The position numbers were made by a program, and so were the translations under genes. Under the pieces are notes generated by a model. It was not told where the DNA came from. It was given only the letters and a program-made list of their open reading frames with translations, and searched no databases. Shown piece by piece: positions 14,401 to 22,884 of a stretch of 64,000 bases of DNA (positions are counted from its first letter, which is position 1; every line of letters starts with the position of its first letter). Source of the DNA: Meghimatium bilineatum (lineage: Eukaryota > Mollusca > Gastropoda > Stylommatophora > Philomycidae); NCBI GenBank assembly GCA_034231615.1, contig CM067306.1:61525475-61589474 (forward strand), in the 5' to 3' direction.

Positions 14401-17400
14401 AAACAGTGCTGTCAGTTTCCTCCTCCTCAGTGCTGCACAGTGCATCTCTGGCTCCCTCCCAACCACAGATGGTGCATACATATATTCAAGTAAACATGAA
14501 ACACAATTCAACAACAAAATAACAGCACAAGGAGCATAATTGTATAGATGACGTGCTATGAAGCTTCTATAAGAAGATAACTTCAATATAACAGCATGCC
14601 ATCCACTAAGGTTTTCTAGTTTTGGGTGGTTTGTCTAGTGGGCCATTGGTGAGACCCACAGATGCAACCATATGCGTTCATATATATATAAAAGAAGTAG
14701 CTTCAGAAAGTTCCTGGAAGTAGTGGATTATATTGGAATAGGTAAAAATATAATTATCCACACTACCGTACCGGTACATTTCCTTCAAAGTAATTCCCTT
14801 CAGCAACTGCACACTTTTGCTAACGTGCTTACAGCTACTGGAAACATTTGTGGAACCCTTAGACACCTCTCAGCTGTATTGTTGTATCAGTGGTAACATC
14901 ATGTGCATCTTTGAATCACTGTCGTTTCAGTACCAATTTCAACGGAGAGAACATAAAAAATGTCCTCCGTTGCAAAGTTGGAAGAATATGGTGGCTGTTT
15001 AAAGGTAAGCACATTGCGCTGTGCAAGGTACTGCTTTACCAGTAGGGATTGATGTACCGGTGCATTGTGATGCTGCATAATCAAACTGTTTGTTTTTCAT
15101 TTTACAACCATCACAGAAAAGTTTGTGCTACACAAATACTTGTGTGATTTTTTTATTGATTTATCACTATATGCTTTATTATGCAATGTCAGTGTCTCTG
15201 AAGGGGACGCCTCAAGCAAAACACATAATTTGACCTTTGTACATTCAACTAGCCAGGGACATTCTTAACTCTGATAGTTCAACTAGCACAACACATAAAT
15301 AAACATCTGTATCTTATCTATGAAAGTATAGGTGAAGGTCACATCTGCCATGACCTTTCATCAAAGTCATTACCAACTTCTAAACATAGAATCTCCATAA
15401 CATCATCTTTCATTCAAAGACTAGTCAACTATTCCGGGAACTTCCTAAAGCTGCCTCATATATATTGATTACTCCTTGCACTGATCAATAATTCTTTACC
15501 CATTTATCGACCATTGTTTAGTCTATTGTTGTATTATTTTAGAGTGAGGACCAGACAGACAGACTAACTAGCTCAAACAATGACAGTGATGACAGCCTGG
15601 CAAGTGATATTGGTCTTGATCATATGATGTGCCAGAGACTTTTCGGACGAAAAGGTAAAATTTGATTTGTTTATATTTATAAATGCTTTGTAGTGTAAAG
15701 AAGGAGAGCACAGAATAGTAATGCATATCTTAAGACAATTGGGGGGGGGGGGGATTTATGCTTGAAGTGTTTACGGGATAGTACCTCATGGTAAAACGCC
15801 ACCACTTTCTTGTCTGAGAAAGGCCTAAATCCAGTGTGATTTCCCGCACTCCATAATGTCTTGTCAAGACTGTCCCCCAATTACTGTAACTCGTTTCATT
15901 TAACCCTTACAATATCATCACATTGTGAGTGATTCTTGTCTGTACAGATAGAAGCAAGCATGGCATCTCCGCTTATTGCTGCAAGTAGGATAGTCCAGCA
16001 AGATCCACATCACCACTAGTTATATATCTCTGAGGCATCCTCGAGTGATTGCATATTGCTACATTTCTTTAAAGTGCACAAAATTGTTTTCTTAAACATA
16101 TTGTCTGTCGAAGATGGATGTGTCGGGCCATTGACGCAAATAAAACGATAACACATCCCATTTCCATTCTATGGTCCTGCAACAAGGAAGATCCAGCGAG
16201 AGTTGGGGGGTAGGCCTACGGTGTGTCCAGTATTTTCTCTTGATAAAGACTTTTTTTTGTCTAAATGTCAGTTGGGTTTATTTTGTGTGTTGTTAATTAT
16301 ATATTTTTTAATGTTAGTTACTCTGCGTTTAAGTGAACTATGAAACTTACTATTATGTACCTTTCATTAATAAAAAAAATAAAATTTTCCATTAATGTCT
16401 GTTGATAAACAGTTTTAAAATGTTATTGATAAATTTGTTAAAAATATTGATAAACAGTTTTACTGCAGTATCATCCTTTCAATGAATACTATTTATATCT
16501 CTTTCAATTCAGGCCGTGTCCAGTCAGCTTTTAGTCACAATAAACATATCAAGGACATCAGACAGCTGTTTCTGAGGTATGGTGATTCTGAAAAGGAAGC
16601 CATATCGGCATTTGACTTTCTGGACAATTTCGTATTGCCCGAGTCCATTGGTCAAAGACAACAACCAGGAAGATTTTTTTACCCACAGGAAGGGGAAAAT
16701 AAAAATTCTGCTGATGGAGGTTTGAATTCTAAAGTGGAAAATTTAATGTGGGATGATGATTCCTCCCCACATTCTGTGTTGCAACATGAAAAATGCTCAA
16801 AGCAGATGAAGGATGTGGGTGTGGATGCTATGAGCCAATCACAACAGTCGATGAATGCAAGCTTTGAAACTTTTGACCAATCAATACCTGGCTTAGATAC
16901 AACAGACGTAGCTAGTAATGTATTGAATCTTCCCCCAGGTCGATGTAGTAGCTACAGCTTGTCTGAGGCATCATTGAGTCGTAGCTCAGGAAACTATGAT
17001 ATTGCTCCTAATGATAACACAGATTCTGCAAAGAAAAATAGGATAGATTTATCCATTTCTTCAGCAATGGATATTGTTGCTCAAGGTGGATGTGATAATC
17101 CAGAAACCAGATCAATACGTTGCAATTCAACAGGTCAAACAGAATATCAAGACATTAACAAAATGGCTAGTTTAATGACATACTCTGATTTTGTTGCGGA
17201 TTTGAAACAAACTCCTGCAGTTTCTGATGCACCTCCTCCAAAGTTACCTCCAAGACTACCTATTAATACAAACTTCAATCACATCAGTTCTCCACTACCT
17301 CCACCTTGTTTAGACAATGACAGATTTCACTCACCGCACATACAGCATCTAAAAACCAATAATCAGCATTATGAGCATCATCATCATCATGCTCCCTATG

Positions 17401-17987
17401 TTAACCAAATTGTTCCAGTTTTAAGTTCTAAACTTGTAAATTCATGTTCTCTTTTGAGTGACAAATCAATCTCTTCCCAACTTAATGGCAACTCTGGAAC
17501 TCTTCCACCCCCTCTACCACCTCGTCAACCACATATCACTCACACCCAAGATGGAAGGCCTCAAGTACTTATTCGACCACAAAGGGTCTCTCAGAATAAA
17601 ACCAAGCTAGAAGGACGGCCTCACTCATTTAACCACTACCTCATCAGCAAATCAAAGTCACCATCATCAGCATCATCTCAACTATCACCTGCACATTTAG
17701 GAACATACCCAAGATCTCGAAGTCACTCGGATACAACTGACCTCTCCACAAGAAAAAATTCAGGTGAGAGGTTCAACGATGATACCTCAACATCAAGAAT
17801 TCCACGACGCAAACTCAAAACACGACGAGAACGATCTCAAATCAAACAAATCACAGAAAAATCAACCACAGATCCAATCACCAAACTGTCAAACAGTGGA
17901 AACGTATCCAATAAACAGTGGCGAGATATTAGTGCCTCTACTAGCATGCAATTGAGTGATTCCTCGTGTGAAGACAACTCTAGTTGA
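85..17987 (+). CDS. NCKAP5: NCKAP5 orthologue, 3' eight exons (5' end outside window)
   Basis: Eight GT-AG exons join in frame: 85-174, 1485-1658, 3266-3385, 5674-5820, 6610-11094, 12063-13211, 15543-15654 and 16513-17987. They give about 2583 residues without a stop. Exons 2 and 3 closely match the vertebrate NCKAP5/NCKAP5L coiled coil, with LLLERLK, a CLDE-ANQVVQALL stretch, REECLKL and FQQR. The rest is low-complexity, Ser/Thr-rich and probably disordered, as in the family. Known of the family: NCKAP5 was found as a partner of Nck SH3 domains, and NCKAP5L (Cep169) tracks microtubule plus ends and sits at centrosomes. In line with that, exon 8 has PPKLPPR and PPPLPPR (class II SH3 ligands) and SRIP followed by a basic run (EB-binding type). 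All introns are phase 0 except the last, which is phase 1. The start codon and earlier coiled-coil exons lie upstream of the window. Identity is firm; the role in this animal is inferred. Confidence 0.9.
640..1130. repeat. Dispersed repeat of unknown type (family U), copy 1
   Basis: This intronic stretch shares many blocks, in the same order, with 42130-42600. Shared blocks include ACTGAACCTTTTCTCAT, GTTCACCGAC followed by a GAACC block, and AGCACC-GGAACTA. It shows no coding potential. The divergence is high, so it is an old element. I could not assign it to a known class. Confidence 0.55.
1275..1475. repeat. AT/TTG low-complexity tract and 12-bp CTAACATACATG repeats
   Basis: Positions 1275-1400 are an imperfect TTATTG/TTATTA tract. 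Positions 1411-1475 hold about five copies of a CTAACATACATG unit ending just upstream of the NCKAP5 exon b acceptor at 1485. Confidence 0.7.
1485..1658 (+). CDS. NCKAP5: NCKAP5 exon b: conserved coiled coil
   Basis: This 174 bp exon (58 residues, phase 0 at both ends) lies between GACAG and GTAATG. It contains LLLERLK, EAENSSLVLENEQQRQQYEK and CLDEIANQVVQALLAQK. This is the most recognisable part of the NCKAP5/NCKAP5L family and aligns almost residue by residue with the vertebrate coiled coil as I recall it. It is the main basis for naming the gene. Confidence 0.92.
1978..2308 (+). mobile_element. Family A retroposed element, diverged copy
   Basis: It begins with a decayed GGGTCCCAAAAAGGGAGC block, passes through GAGCAAAGAATAGCAACACTG, and ends in GAGAACAAGCACAAAAGAAG followed by GAAGAA. 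It is one of about a dozen copies of a 280 bp element in the window. A further tail-only fragment lies at 2408-2440. Confidence 0.7.
2718..3000 (-). mobile_element. Family A retroposed element, full length with 13-bp TSD
   Basis: It reads on the minus strand from CGCCCGTGTGTTGCCGGG to the tail CGAACGCAGAAGAATT. It is bounded by a perfect 13-bp direct repeat CCAGTGACATTCT at 2705-2717 and 3001-3013. The target-site duplication and A/GAA-rich 3' tail show retroposition, probably LINE-driven. No open frame is present, and I could not find clear pol III boxes. Confidence 0.85.
3014..3215. repeat. Tandem repeat, CACATTCTACCAG-like 11-13 bp units
   Basis: About fifteen degenerate copies of ACACATTCTAC/ACCAGGCACATTC lie directly 5' of NCKAP5 exon c. 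Related units at 2580-2720 on the other side of the family A insertion show that the element landed inside this array. Confidence 0.75.
3266..3385 (+). CDS. NCKAP5: NCKAP5 exon c: conserved coiled coil
   Basis: This 120 bp exon (40 residues, phase 0 at both ends) has acceptor AAACAG and donor GTGAGT. It reads TLREECLKLQTRVHDLE, then LNIMFQQRLKLTSD. It directly continues the family coiled coil after QALLAQK, as it does in vertebrate NCKAP5, where the FQQR and TSD positions are also kept. Confidence 0.92.
3725..3930 (+). mobile_element. tRNA-derived SINE (family C)
   Basis: The 5' part reads CTTGTGGCGGGTGGTACAGG, similar to a pol III A box, then GAGTTCGATCCCCGCCACAG, which fits a B box. A tRNA-unrelated body with TTGCCTAGAAAATCACTACA and GCTGGGTTGATAGCTA follows. 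Copies recur at 25488-25690, 26240-26425 and 48995-49205, and a body fragment lies at 4350-4440. Confidence 0.75.
3999..4246. repeat. 23-bp minisatellite, about 11 copies
   Basis: Nearly identical head-to-tail units of the form TTTAATCATGTTATCAACAA plus CCC fill this stretch of the NCKAP5 intron. Units are almost perfect, which suggests recent expansion. Confidence 0.92.
4600..5494 (+). mobile_element. LINE 3' fragment with (ATT)n tail
   Basis: Broken plus-strand frames carry typical C-terminal LINE ORF2 features: KINLFRSLV, then RKLVWFG, then a Trp/Asp-containing stretch and a PYDPN end. This is followed directly by a (ATT)n tract (5394-5494) that serves as the 3' tail. Stops and frameshifts show that it is dead. 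A Leu-rich open frame over 5169-5495 is an artefact of the ATT tract. Confidence 0.7.
5674..5820 (+). CDS. NCKAP5: NCKAP5 exon d: linker
   Basis: This 147 bp exon (49 residues, phase 0 at both ends) has acceptor TTTTTTCAG and donor GTGAGT. It encodes a Ser/Thr-rich linker (TTAATSQEEISLDILGNASS) with no recognised domain. It is supported by strong splice sites, the open frame and phase agreement with both neighbours. It may be alternatively used. Confidence 0.75.
5821..6609 (+). repeat. NCKAP5 intron with a 24-bp tandem repeat at 6310-6460
   Basis: The intron holds six or so copies of a CTCATTGACCTCACTCAGCA-like unit of 24 bp at 6310-6460, about 150 bases upstream of the giant exon. The first 480 bases are unremarkable AT-rich sequence. 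The small open frame across the repeat is not a gene. Confidence 0.75.
6610..11094 (+). CDS. NCKAP5: NCKAP5 exon e: giant serine-rich exon
   Basis: This is a single 4485 bp exon of 1495 residues. The acceptor is TTTCACCAG and the donor is GTTAGA; without splicing the frame stops at 11118. The sequence is rich in Ser, Thr, Asn and Lys with many SP and RS dipeptides, as in the large central exon of vertebrate NCKAP5. Features include RRARSLDRG near the start, an acidic patch around 10500-10590, SSIPR (10225-10239, a weak SxIP-like motif), and near the end two echoing motifs, RSKSELNL and RSASMSEIDLLP. No enzymatic domain is seen. Several antisense open frames here are shadows of this exon. Confidence 0.9.
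11095..11785. other. Intron sequence without recognisable features
   Basis: This is AT-rich intron between NCKAP5 exons e and f. I see no exon, element or repeat that I can name before the family B copy near 11790. Confidence 0.5.
11790..11940 (+). mobile_element. Family B retroposed element
   Basis: A decayed plus-oriented copy has GACTACATCTTGTTGGAAG, a GTAGGACCATTGTCCTGCTG hairpin-like block, then GAGAGATCCAGTGGGAGCTT and a GAAGAAGAAG tail. The same order occurs in about ten copies across the window. Confidence 0.7.
12063..13211 (+). CDS. NCKAP5: NCKAP5 exon f
   Basis: This 1149 bp exon (383 residues, phase 0 at both ends) has acceptor TATTCTCAG and donor GTATGT. It continues the Ser-rich, acidic composition. 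It includes a short predicted coiled coil (EFDEISRQIASLSKTVDQLN) and SLTSLNEML and WADDEFF motifs that echo SLNEIL and LDDEFF in the preceding giant exon. There is no recognised catalytic domain. Confidence 0.85.
13272..13545 (+). mobile_element. Family A retroposed element, diverged
   Basis: It runs from GTGTTGTCGGGGCTC through AGCCATGCTGAAGTTAGATT to GAATGAACACAGAAGAA in the intron after exon f. It lies in plus orientation and is more diverged than the copy at 13703. Confidence 0.75.
13703..13985 (-). mobile_element. Family A retroposed element with 12-bp TSD
   Basis: This near full-length minus copy is bounded by a perfect direct repeat AGCCATTACATT at 13691-13702 and 13986-13997. The tail (TTCTTCTTCTTC as read on plus) and 5' end CGCCCGTGTGTTGCC match the other complete copies. 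Confidence 0.87.
14155..14290 (-). mobile_element. Possible tRNA-derived SINE remnant
   Basis: On the minus strand a GGCTACAGGGGCTCAGAGCA block is followed by TAGGTTGAAACCTACC, which resembles a B box. The layout is similar to the family D SINEs at 20038 and 58497, but similarity is weak. Confidence 0.35.
14745..15084 (-). mobile_element. Mariner-like transposase remnant
   Basis: On the minus strand the frame begins with a QHHNAPVH motif (the HDNA-H block of mariner transposases) and continues through QPPYS, the usual LPHPPYSPDL region. In another frame it reaches CEGNYFEG, typical of the mariner C-terminus. Several stops and frameshifts are present, so it is inactive. The N-terminal DNA-binding part is not visible. 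Confidence 0.7.
15543..15654 (+). CDS. NCKAP5: NCKAP5 exon g: small phase-shifting exon
   Basis: This 112 bp exon enters in phase 0 after ATTTTAG and ends with one base (phase 1) before GTAAAA. It encodes DDSLASDIGLDHMMCQRLFG and flanking residues. It fits only between exons f and h, because exon h needs one leading base to complete its first codon. Confidence 0.82.
15739..15754. repeat. G homopolymer tract
   Basis: An uninterrupted run of about 14 G follows directly after an ACAATT block. It is one of at least six long C/G tracts in the window. Confidence 0.8.
16105..16215 (+). mobile_element. Family B retroposed element, partial
   Basis: It contains GATGTGTCGGGCCATTGACG, CAAATAAAACGATAACACAT and AAGATCCAGCGAGAGTTGGG, the family B order with an internal deletion. 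It lies in the last NCKAP5 intron. Confidence 0.65.
16513..17987 (+). CDS. NCKAP5: NCKAP5 terminal exon with SH3 ligands and SxIP motif
   Basis: The acceptor TTCAATTCAG is followed by an open frame to TGA at 17985-17987. It opens with a conserved-looking helix (RQLFLRYGDSEKEAISAFDF). It then has two proline-rich class II SH3 ligands, PPKLPPR near 17235-17255 and PPPLPPR near 17505-17525. Near the end SRIP (17793-17804) is followed by the basic run RRKLKTRRER. In the family these fit Nck SH3 binding and EB1-type plus-end tracking; here both roles are inferred from motif. Confidence 0.88.
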
Positions 17988-18042
17988 AACAAAGACAGCG
18001 TTACATCTTCCCGCAAAAATTTAAAATAACTCACACTGGAAC

Positions 18043-18048
18043 AATAAA
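18043..18048 (+). terminator. AATAAA polyadenylation signal of NCKAP5
   Basis: A canonical AATAAA lies about 56 bases after the NCKAP5 stop codon. Imperfect repeats of about 45 bp with the core CTTACTTTTCTG follow at 18054-18170. It is the nearest such signal and fits a short 3' UTR. Confidence 0.6.
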
Positions 18049-18204
18049 GTTATGTGAAACATCTTACTTTTCTGAGACAATAATTTGAAAGATCTTTCTT
18101 TTCTGAGACAATAATGTGAAACCTCTTACTTTTCTGGAACAATAGAGTTATGTGAAACATCTTACTTTTCAATGTTTGGCATGTAGGATTGGCTCATATG
18201 TTGC

Positions 18205-18260
18205 ATGTCACTTTCCAAAAGGTGAACAACGAATAGCAACACTGTTACCTGCTATACATG
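18205..18260 (+). mobile_element. Family A 5' part, split by a LINE fragment
   Basis: AAAGGTGAACAACGAATAGC and AACACTGTTACCTG match the 5' part of family A. The 3' part resumes at 18590. A minus-strand LINE fragment sits between them. Confidence 0.6.
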
Positions 18261-18261
18261 T

Positions 18262-18585
18262 TATCATCAAGTGCCATCTGCTCAATGAAGGTTGGCTGCA
18301 AAGGACATCCAACATCCACTGTCTCTTGCCTTGTGGTGCACTCTTGCTAGACTAAAACCTATCTCGTTATATTTCTCTCCCACTTATATCTCTGCCTACC
18401 TTTTGCTTGTCTCCTGGGCTGTACCTCAATTTTACCTTTACCCTCAAGTAAGGTCTTCTTCATGTCTTTTAGTATGTCCAAAATACTTTATTTGTTTGAT
18501 CTTTATTTCCTTTAATAATTCTTTTTTTTATTCATATGAAGTGTTGTTAGAACCTCTTTGTTCCTGTTGCTATTAGAGGCAACTA
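18262..18585 (-). mobile_element. LINE C-terminal fragment
   Basis: The sequence is homologous along its length to the fragment at 35455-35760. Both share GAAGGTTGGCT, the TCTCTGCCTACC region, GTGTCCAAAATACT and GAAGTGTTGTTAGAACCTCT. In the better copy the minus strand reads as a LINE ORF2 C-terminus, so this one is assigned by similarity. Confidence 0.65.
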
Positions 18586-18589
18586 AAAG

Positions 18590-18800
18590 AAGGTTTGGTG
18601 GGGGGGGGGTGTAGAATTGGCTGTCCAATCCCCTATGTCAAAATAGAGGGTTACAGTGACATAGAAGTCATGCTGAATTTGGATGTGTCAGGTAGAATGC
18701 GCAGATGTTGCAACAAAGCTGTAAACCATGAGAAACACATTACATTCTCCAGACTACATCCTGCTAATCTACAGGAGTTTGAGAGCAGTAGAACTAGAAA
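18590..18800 (+). mobile_element. Family A 3' part
   Basis: From a G-run the sequence continues with TGTCCAATCCCCTATG, GAAGTCATGCTGAATTTGGA, GACTACATCCTGCTAATC and GAGTTTGAGAGCAG. It completes the broken copy that starts at 18205. Confidence 0.7.
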
Positions 18801-20035
18801 TAGCTTGAGTTAAAATAATGAAGTCTAGAAAATCAGTTTTTTATTATTTTTACAATCCATGCAGTGTGTCGTTAGTTATTATGTCTGTCCACAGCCTTCT
18901 GTCTCATTTGCTGCCAATCATTTTTTATACCTATATTCTCCCATGCTACAAAACTAAGCTATCCAGCAACATCTCTCTTGTTTTTCGCCTACCCCTCTTG
19001 TTCTTCAACTAGCCTATTATCATGCTGTGCTCTACCTTTCCTCTTCTCATGATGTGTCAAAATAATGTTGATTGTCTTATGCAAGTGATCAGCTTTCTCT
19101 TTTGAATCAACTTATTCAAGATATGTTCATTAAGCTTTTTATCTATCTCAACACTTTATGTTTAAATATACCGTTAAATTCCGAATATAAACCCATCCGA
19201 TTGTAGGCCGAGAACCTAATTATCCCTTCCCAAAAGTGGAGAAAATGGAAGGTCCGACTATAGACCGACATCCCCAACTTAACAAAGCCGGCAATAATGA
19301 ACTTCATCATCATAAGAAAGAACCAACATGCTAAATGGAAATTAACATATAGAATTATTTTAGTCTTATATTCTATAAAACCACACCTCTACTTGAAGAT
19401 TGTTTCACATAAAATAATAAAAGTCTACTTTTAATGTTTCTTTGCAGATATTATAAATATCCAACTCAAAATATGGTTATGGTCATATAAAATATCTTGC
19501 GGTATAAAATAAATCCACAGTGAGATGTCATTTATATTTAATTGCATTGTTTTAAAATCAATTTTATTTAATTGCATTTCTCTTCAATCAATTATATTTA
19601 ATTGCATTGTTCTCTAGTTATTTGGACATCGCATTGTTAATCAGAAAGCTGAAGAAAAAATGTGAATCCTAGTCAATCTAGCTAGCACGCCTACTAGAGA
19701 GGCTCAGTCAAGTGCTATGCCAAATGGGGTAACTGTTCATGTTTCGCTACACTTGTTGTGTTGTTAATAAGTTCAGTGGGTTGCATTGCCCTATGCCATT
19801 AATGACCACCCTAAAAAATTTCAATCTTTGTGATTCCCCATCTTGTCTCCCCTAGATCTTTCCATTGGTTATTAAATGCTCAGTTTTTGCTATTCTCATG
19901 ACAGGCCCTAAAATTCTTTACTGTGTCAATTAATCAATCAAGTGTCATGCCAAATGGCATAGGCGATCATATTTCTCCATGAAAGAATGAATCTGCCAGC
20001 GGAAGATAACTCTTCATGTATTAAGCCGCAGCAAC
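18800..20035. other. Intergenic AT-rich DNA
   Basis: I see no gene. Near 19165-19285 a block with ATATAAACCCATCCGATTGT and AGGCCGAGAACC resembles the ends of decayed DNA transposons, but I cannot classify it. The ATTTAATTGCATT motif repeats three times at 19535-19610. Confidence 0.45.
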
Positions 20036-20037
20036 TA

Positions 20038-20248
20038 TTAGGTAGGGTGGCCAGTTCCCTTCCTTGTTGTCTTTACATCTTCATGCATCAGGTAATCATT
20101 TATAGCCGAGTCGACTGGAGGAGTAGTCATATCAAGCAAGAAATCAGAACCCTGATTTTTTTGTCCGGGCATGGTTTCAAACCTGGCACGCTGTAGCCCG
20201 GTGATAGCAAACAAGCTCACTATCAACTAGTCTACCGCACTCCCACTC
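20038..20248 (-). mobile_element. tRNA-derived SINE (family D)
   Basis: The minus strand begins with GTGCGGTAGACTAGTTGATA, then has TGAGCTTGTTTGCTATCACC and a B-box-like CCAGGTTTGAAACCATG. A body with CTCCAGTCGACTCGGC follows. A second copy lies at 58497-58712 in the same orientation. The short frames over it are not genes. Confidence 0.72.
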
Positions 20249-20714
20249 TTTCCAACACATCAAAGTTAGTGATTTCTTATATTCTATATCTGATTTTCAA
20301 CAGATGTCTGTAGTACTTGTCTTCAAAAACCTGAATCTTTCTTTCTGTGTTTGCTTTTATTAGTGTGTAGTTTTTACATACACATAACTGCTTGAGTAAA
20401 GTCATTTCGATTTATCTTGTGACTTCAACACAATCACATTCTGCCGCAAGTTTACACAACAATTGACATTTGCACCTTTCGACCCAGCATGTTCGTTTTC
20501 GGCAAAAGTCATACACTAAAAGATTCTATAACAATGCTTATAAGTACAGTACTGGTATAGAGTACTGATGTTATTGTACTCAGGTTTCCCTATATGAGCT
20601 CTGCCCCTCTCAACATGGCAACTGCTGATAGTAACACTCATAAAGTGTAACTCTAACTGCCAGAGATAACTCTAGGGATCATAAGAAAATGTACTCATAA
20701 ATAAAATGTACTGA

Positions 20715-21075
20715 AACATCACAACTTGGTATTGAAACATCACAACCTGGTATTGAAACATCACAAGCTGGTATTGAAATGTCACAACCTGGTATTGAAA
20801 CATCACAACCTGGTAATGAAACATCACAAGCTGGTATTGAAACATCACAACCTGGTATTGAAACATCACAAGCTAGTATTGAAACATCACAAGCTAGTAT
20901 TGAAACATCACAAGCTGGTATTGAAACATCACAACCTGGTATTGAAACATCATAGCTGGTATTGAAACATCACAACCTGGTATTGAAACATCATAACTTG
21001 GTATTGAAACATCACAACATGATATTGAAACGTCACAACCTGATATTGAAACGTCACAACATGATATTGAGCACA
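20715..21075. repeat. 21-bp minisatellite, about 17 copies
   Basis: The units are TATTGAAACATCACAACCTG plus G, with AAGCTG and AACTTG variants. Because 21 is a multiple of 3, both strands stay open in several frames and give repeat-only open frames. No gene is supported. Confidence 0.93.
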
Positions 21076-21439
21076 TGACATTGCTAAAACACTGAAAATG
21101 GTTTAATTAGAGGTTAATATGGTTAATATTAGTACCTTTATTCCATTTCTCCATAATGTTTCTAACAGAAATGTGCACAGGCCAAGTACTATATCTTTTA
21201 ATTAACCGTTAAAAAGTTAAAAAGGCAATCATTGAAGAGCAGGAATATAAATAACTTAACTGTCACCGGATATCCGACAAGATGGAGAGTTACATTAGTT
21301 TTATTAATTGTTAGTTGAACCAGTAACAATTTTACATTTTTCTAATTAGCGCAATGAGGAACAGGAATGATGTCCGCTAGCAGCCAAAATTGCAAGATGT
21401 ATTATAATTGGTGTACATCTACGATACGCAGAAATCTTC

Positions 21440-22050
21440 CACCAAGATTACAATATCGCTCCATCCACTAATCCACTGACGAAGTCGCTCCATTTTATGT
21501 TCATCAGTTTGTGAAGACATTTGTTTTCGAAGTTGTTTAGTTTCTTATACCGAGTATATCTAGCGTGTAATTTTAAGAGGAGCATCTGATTAAGTATGAC
21601 ACTGAGGAATACACATACATTCTCACTCATCATTTTGGCCGGAAGTTTCAGATTAGGATTTAAAATATTAGATATATTTTTTTCCAGAACTCTCTTATTT
21701 TCTTCTGCATTTTTACAATTTTTATATACTTTAAATAACAGAAAATTCTACTTGAATTCTGTTGATTCAGCCAAGGACATGTTGAAAAACATAAATATCC
21801 TTTGTCTATCATCATTGTGGATGACCCGTACCCATTTTACCAGTAATCATGCCACCATCCCTAGATTGTCCATGCTACTATGCCTCTTTATATGACCAAA
21901 AAACCTCAGCGCTTTTGCTATAATGTTGTTTAGGAGACAACCCTCTTCAACATTTGATTTTCTTATCACTTCTTGATTTGTTTTTTGCAATGCACGTGGT
22001 ATTCTCAATATCCTTCTATAACATCTCATTTTGAAGGAAGCCATTATTTT
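21440..22050 (-). mobile_element. LINE C-terminal fragments
   Basis: The minus strand reads MRCYRRILRIP, KTNQEVIRKSNVEE and ALRFFGHIKRHSSM, typical of the LINE ORF2 region after the RT domain. A neighbouring minus frame (21448-21633) reads NNFENKCLHKLMNIKW, which fits a second LINE type. It is broken and inactive. Confidence 0.7.
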
Positions 22051-22880
22051 TTTGCCATTACTTTATTTTCAAGGGTAAAGCTATGACAGGTCCAACAAAC
22101 CAGTAGGGAATTTTACTGTTCACGAAAACTGCTCTAGATTCTGCACAAGAAATTACAAAAATTAAAAAATCCTGTAAACTAATATTCATCCAGACTTGCG
22201 ACTCTTCGTAACATAAGCAGAAGATAAAGACACAAAAAGAAAGTTACTTTATTAAGTATCCATGTTTCCCTACCATAAATTACTACTGGGAATATGACAT
22301 ATCTAATTAAAATGATAAAATTGTTAATGGCCTCAGTCCAACTCTAAACTTTATAACACTATTTCAGCTATGAAATATATATATAACATTGAAACTGCAT
22401 GCTTTGCATGTAGATCAAGCAGAAGTACTAGATGAGAAATAAAATTAAATAGCTCAGGAAAGCACAGAAACAAACAACAACAAAAACGAAAGTTATCGTG
22501 CAAGCAATAACAAAACTATAGTTGCCACTCAACATTTTTAAGTTCCCTAGTTCCGAGGACCAAAAAAACCCAGGAGTGGTAACGCTGAACAAATACTGTC
22601 TGGATTTCTCCTGATCATGTCCAAAGCATTATTGTTATAATAGGGCCTATAATTGAATTTAAAACTTTCATGTTACATTAAGATGTGTTTATTAATTGAC
22701 AGTTCATATATGTTTGAGTTTACAATTGTATTGTACAAATACATAGCTCAGAATTTGTTTATGAATAATATTATTGCAGTTTATATTTCGTTTGTAACTA
22801 TCACATATTGATTATGTTTTTTTACATATGTTTGTCAGGGAGATAAATAAAACTAGAATGTTAATTGTCTTCTGGTACGA
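22050..22880. other. Intergenic AT-rich DNA
   Basis: I find no coding, element or repeat signal beyond general AT richness before the 37-bp array. Confidence 0.45.
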
Positions 22881-22884
22881 TTTG

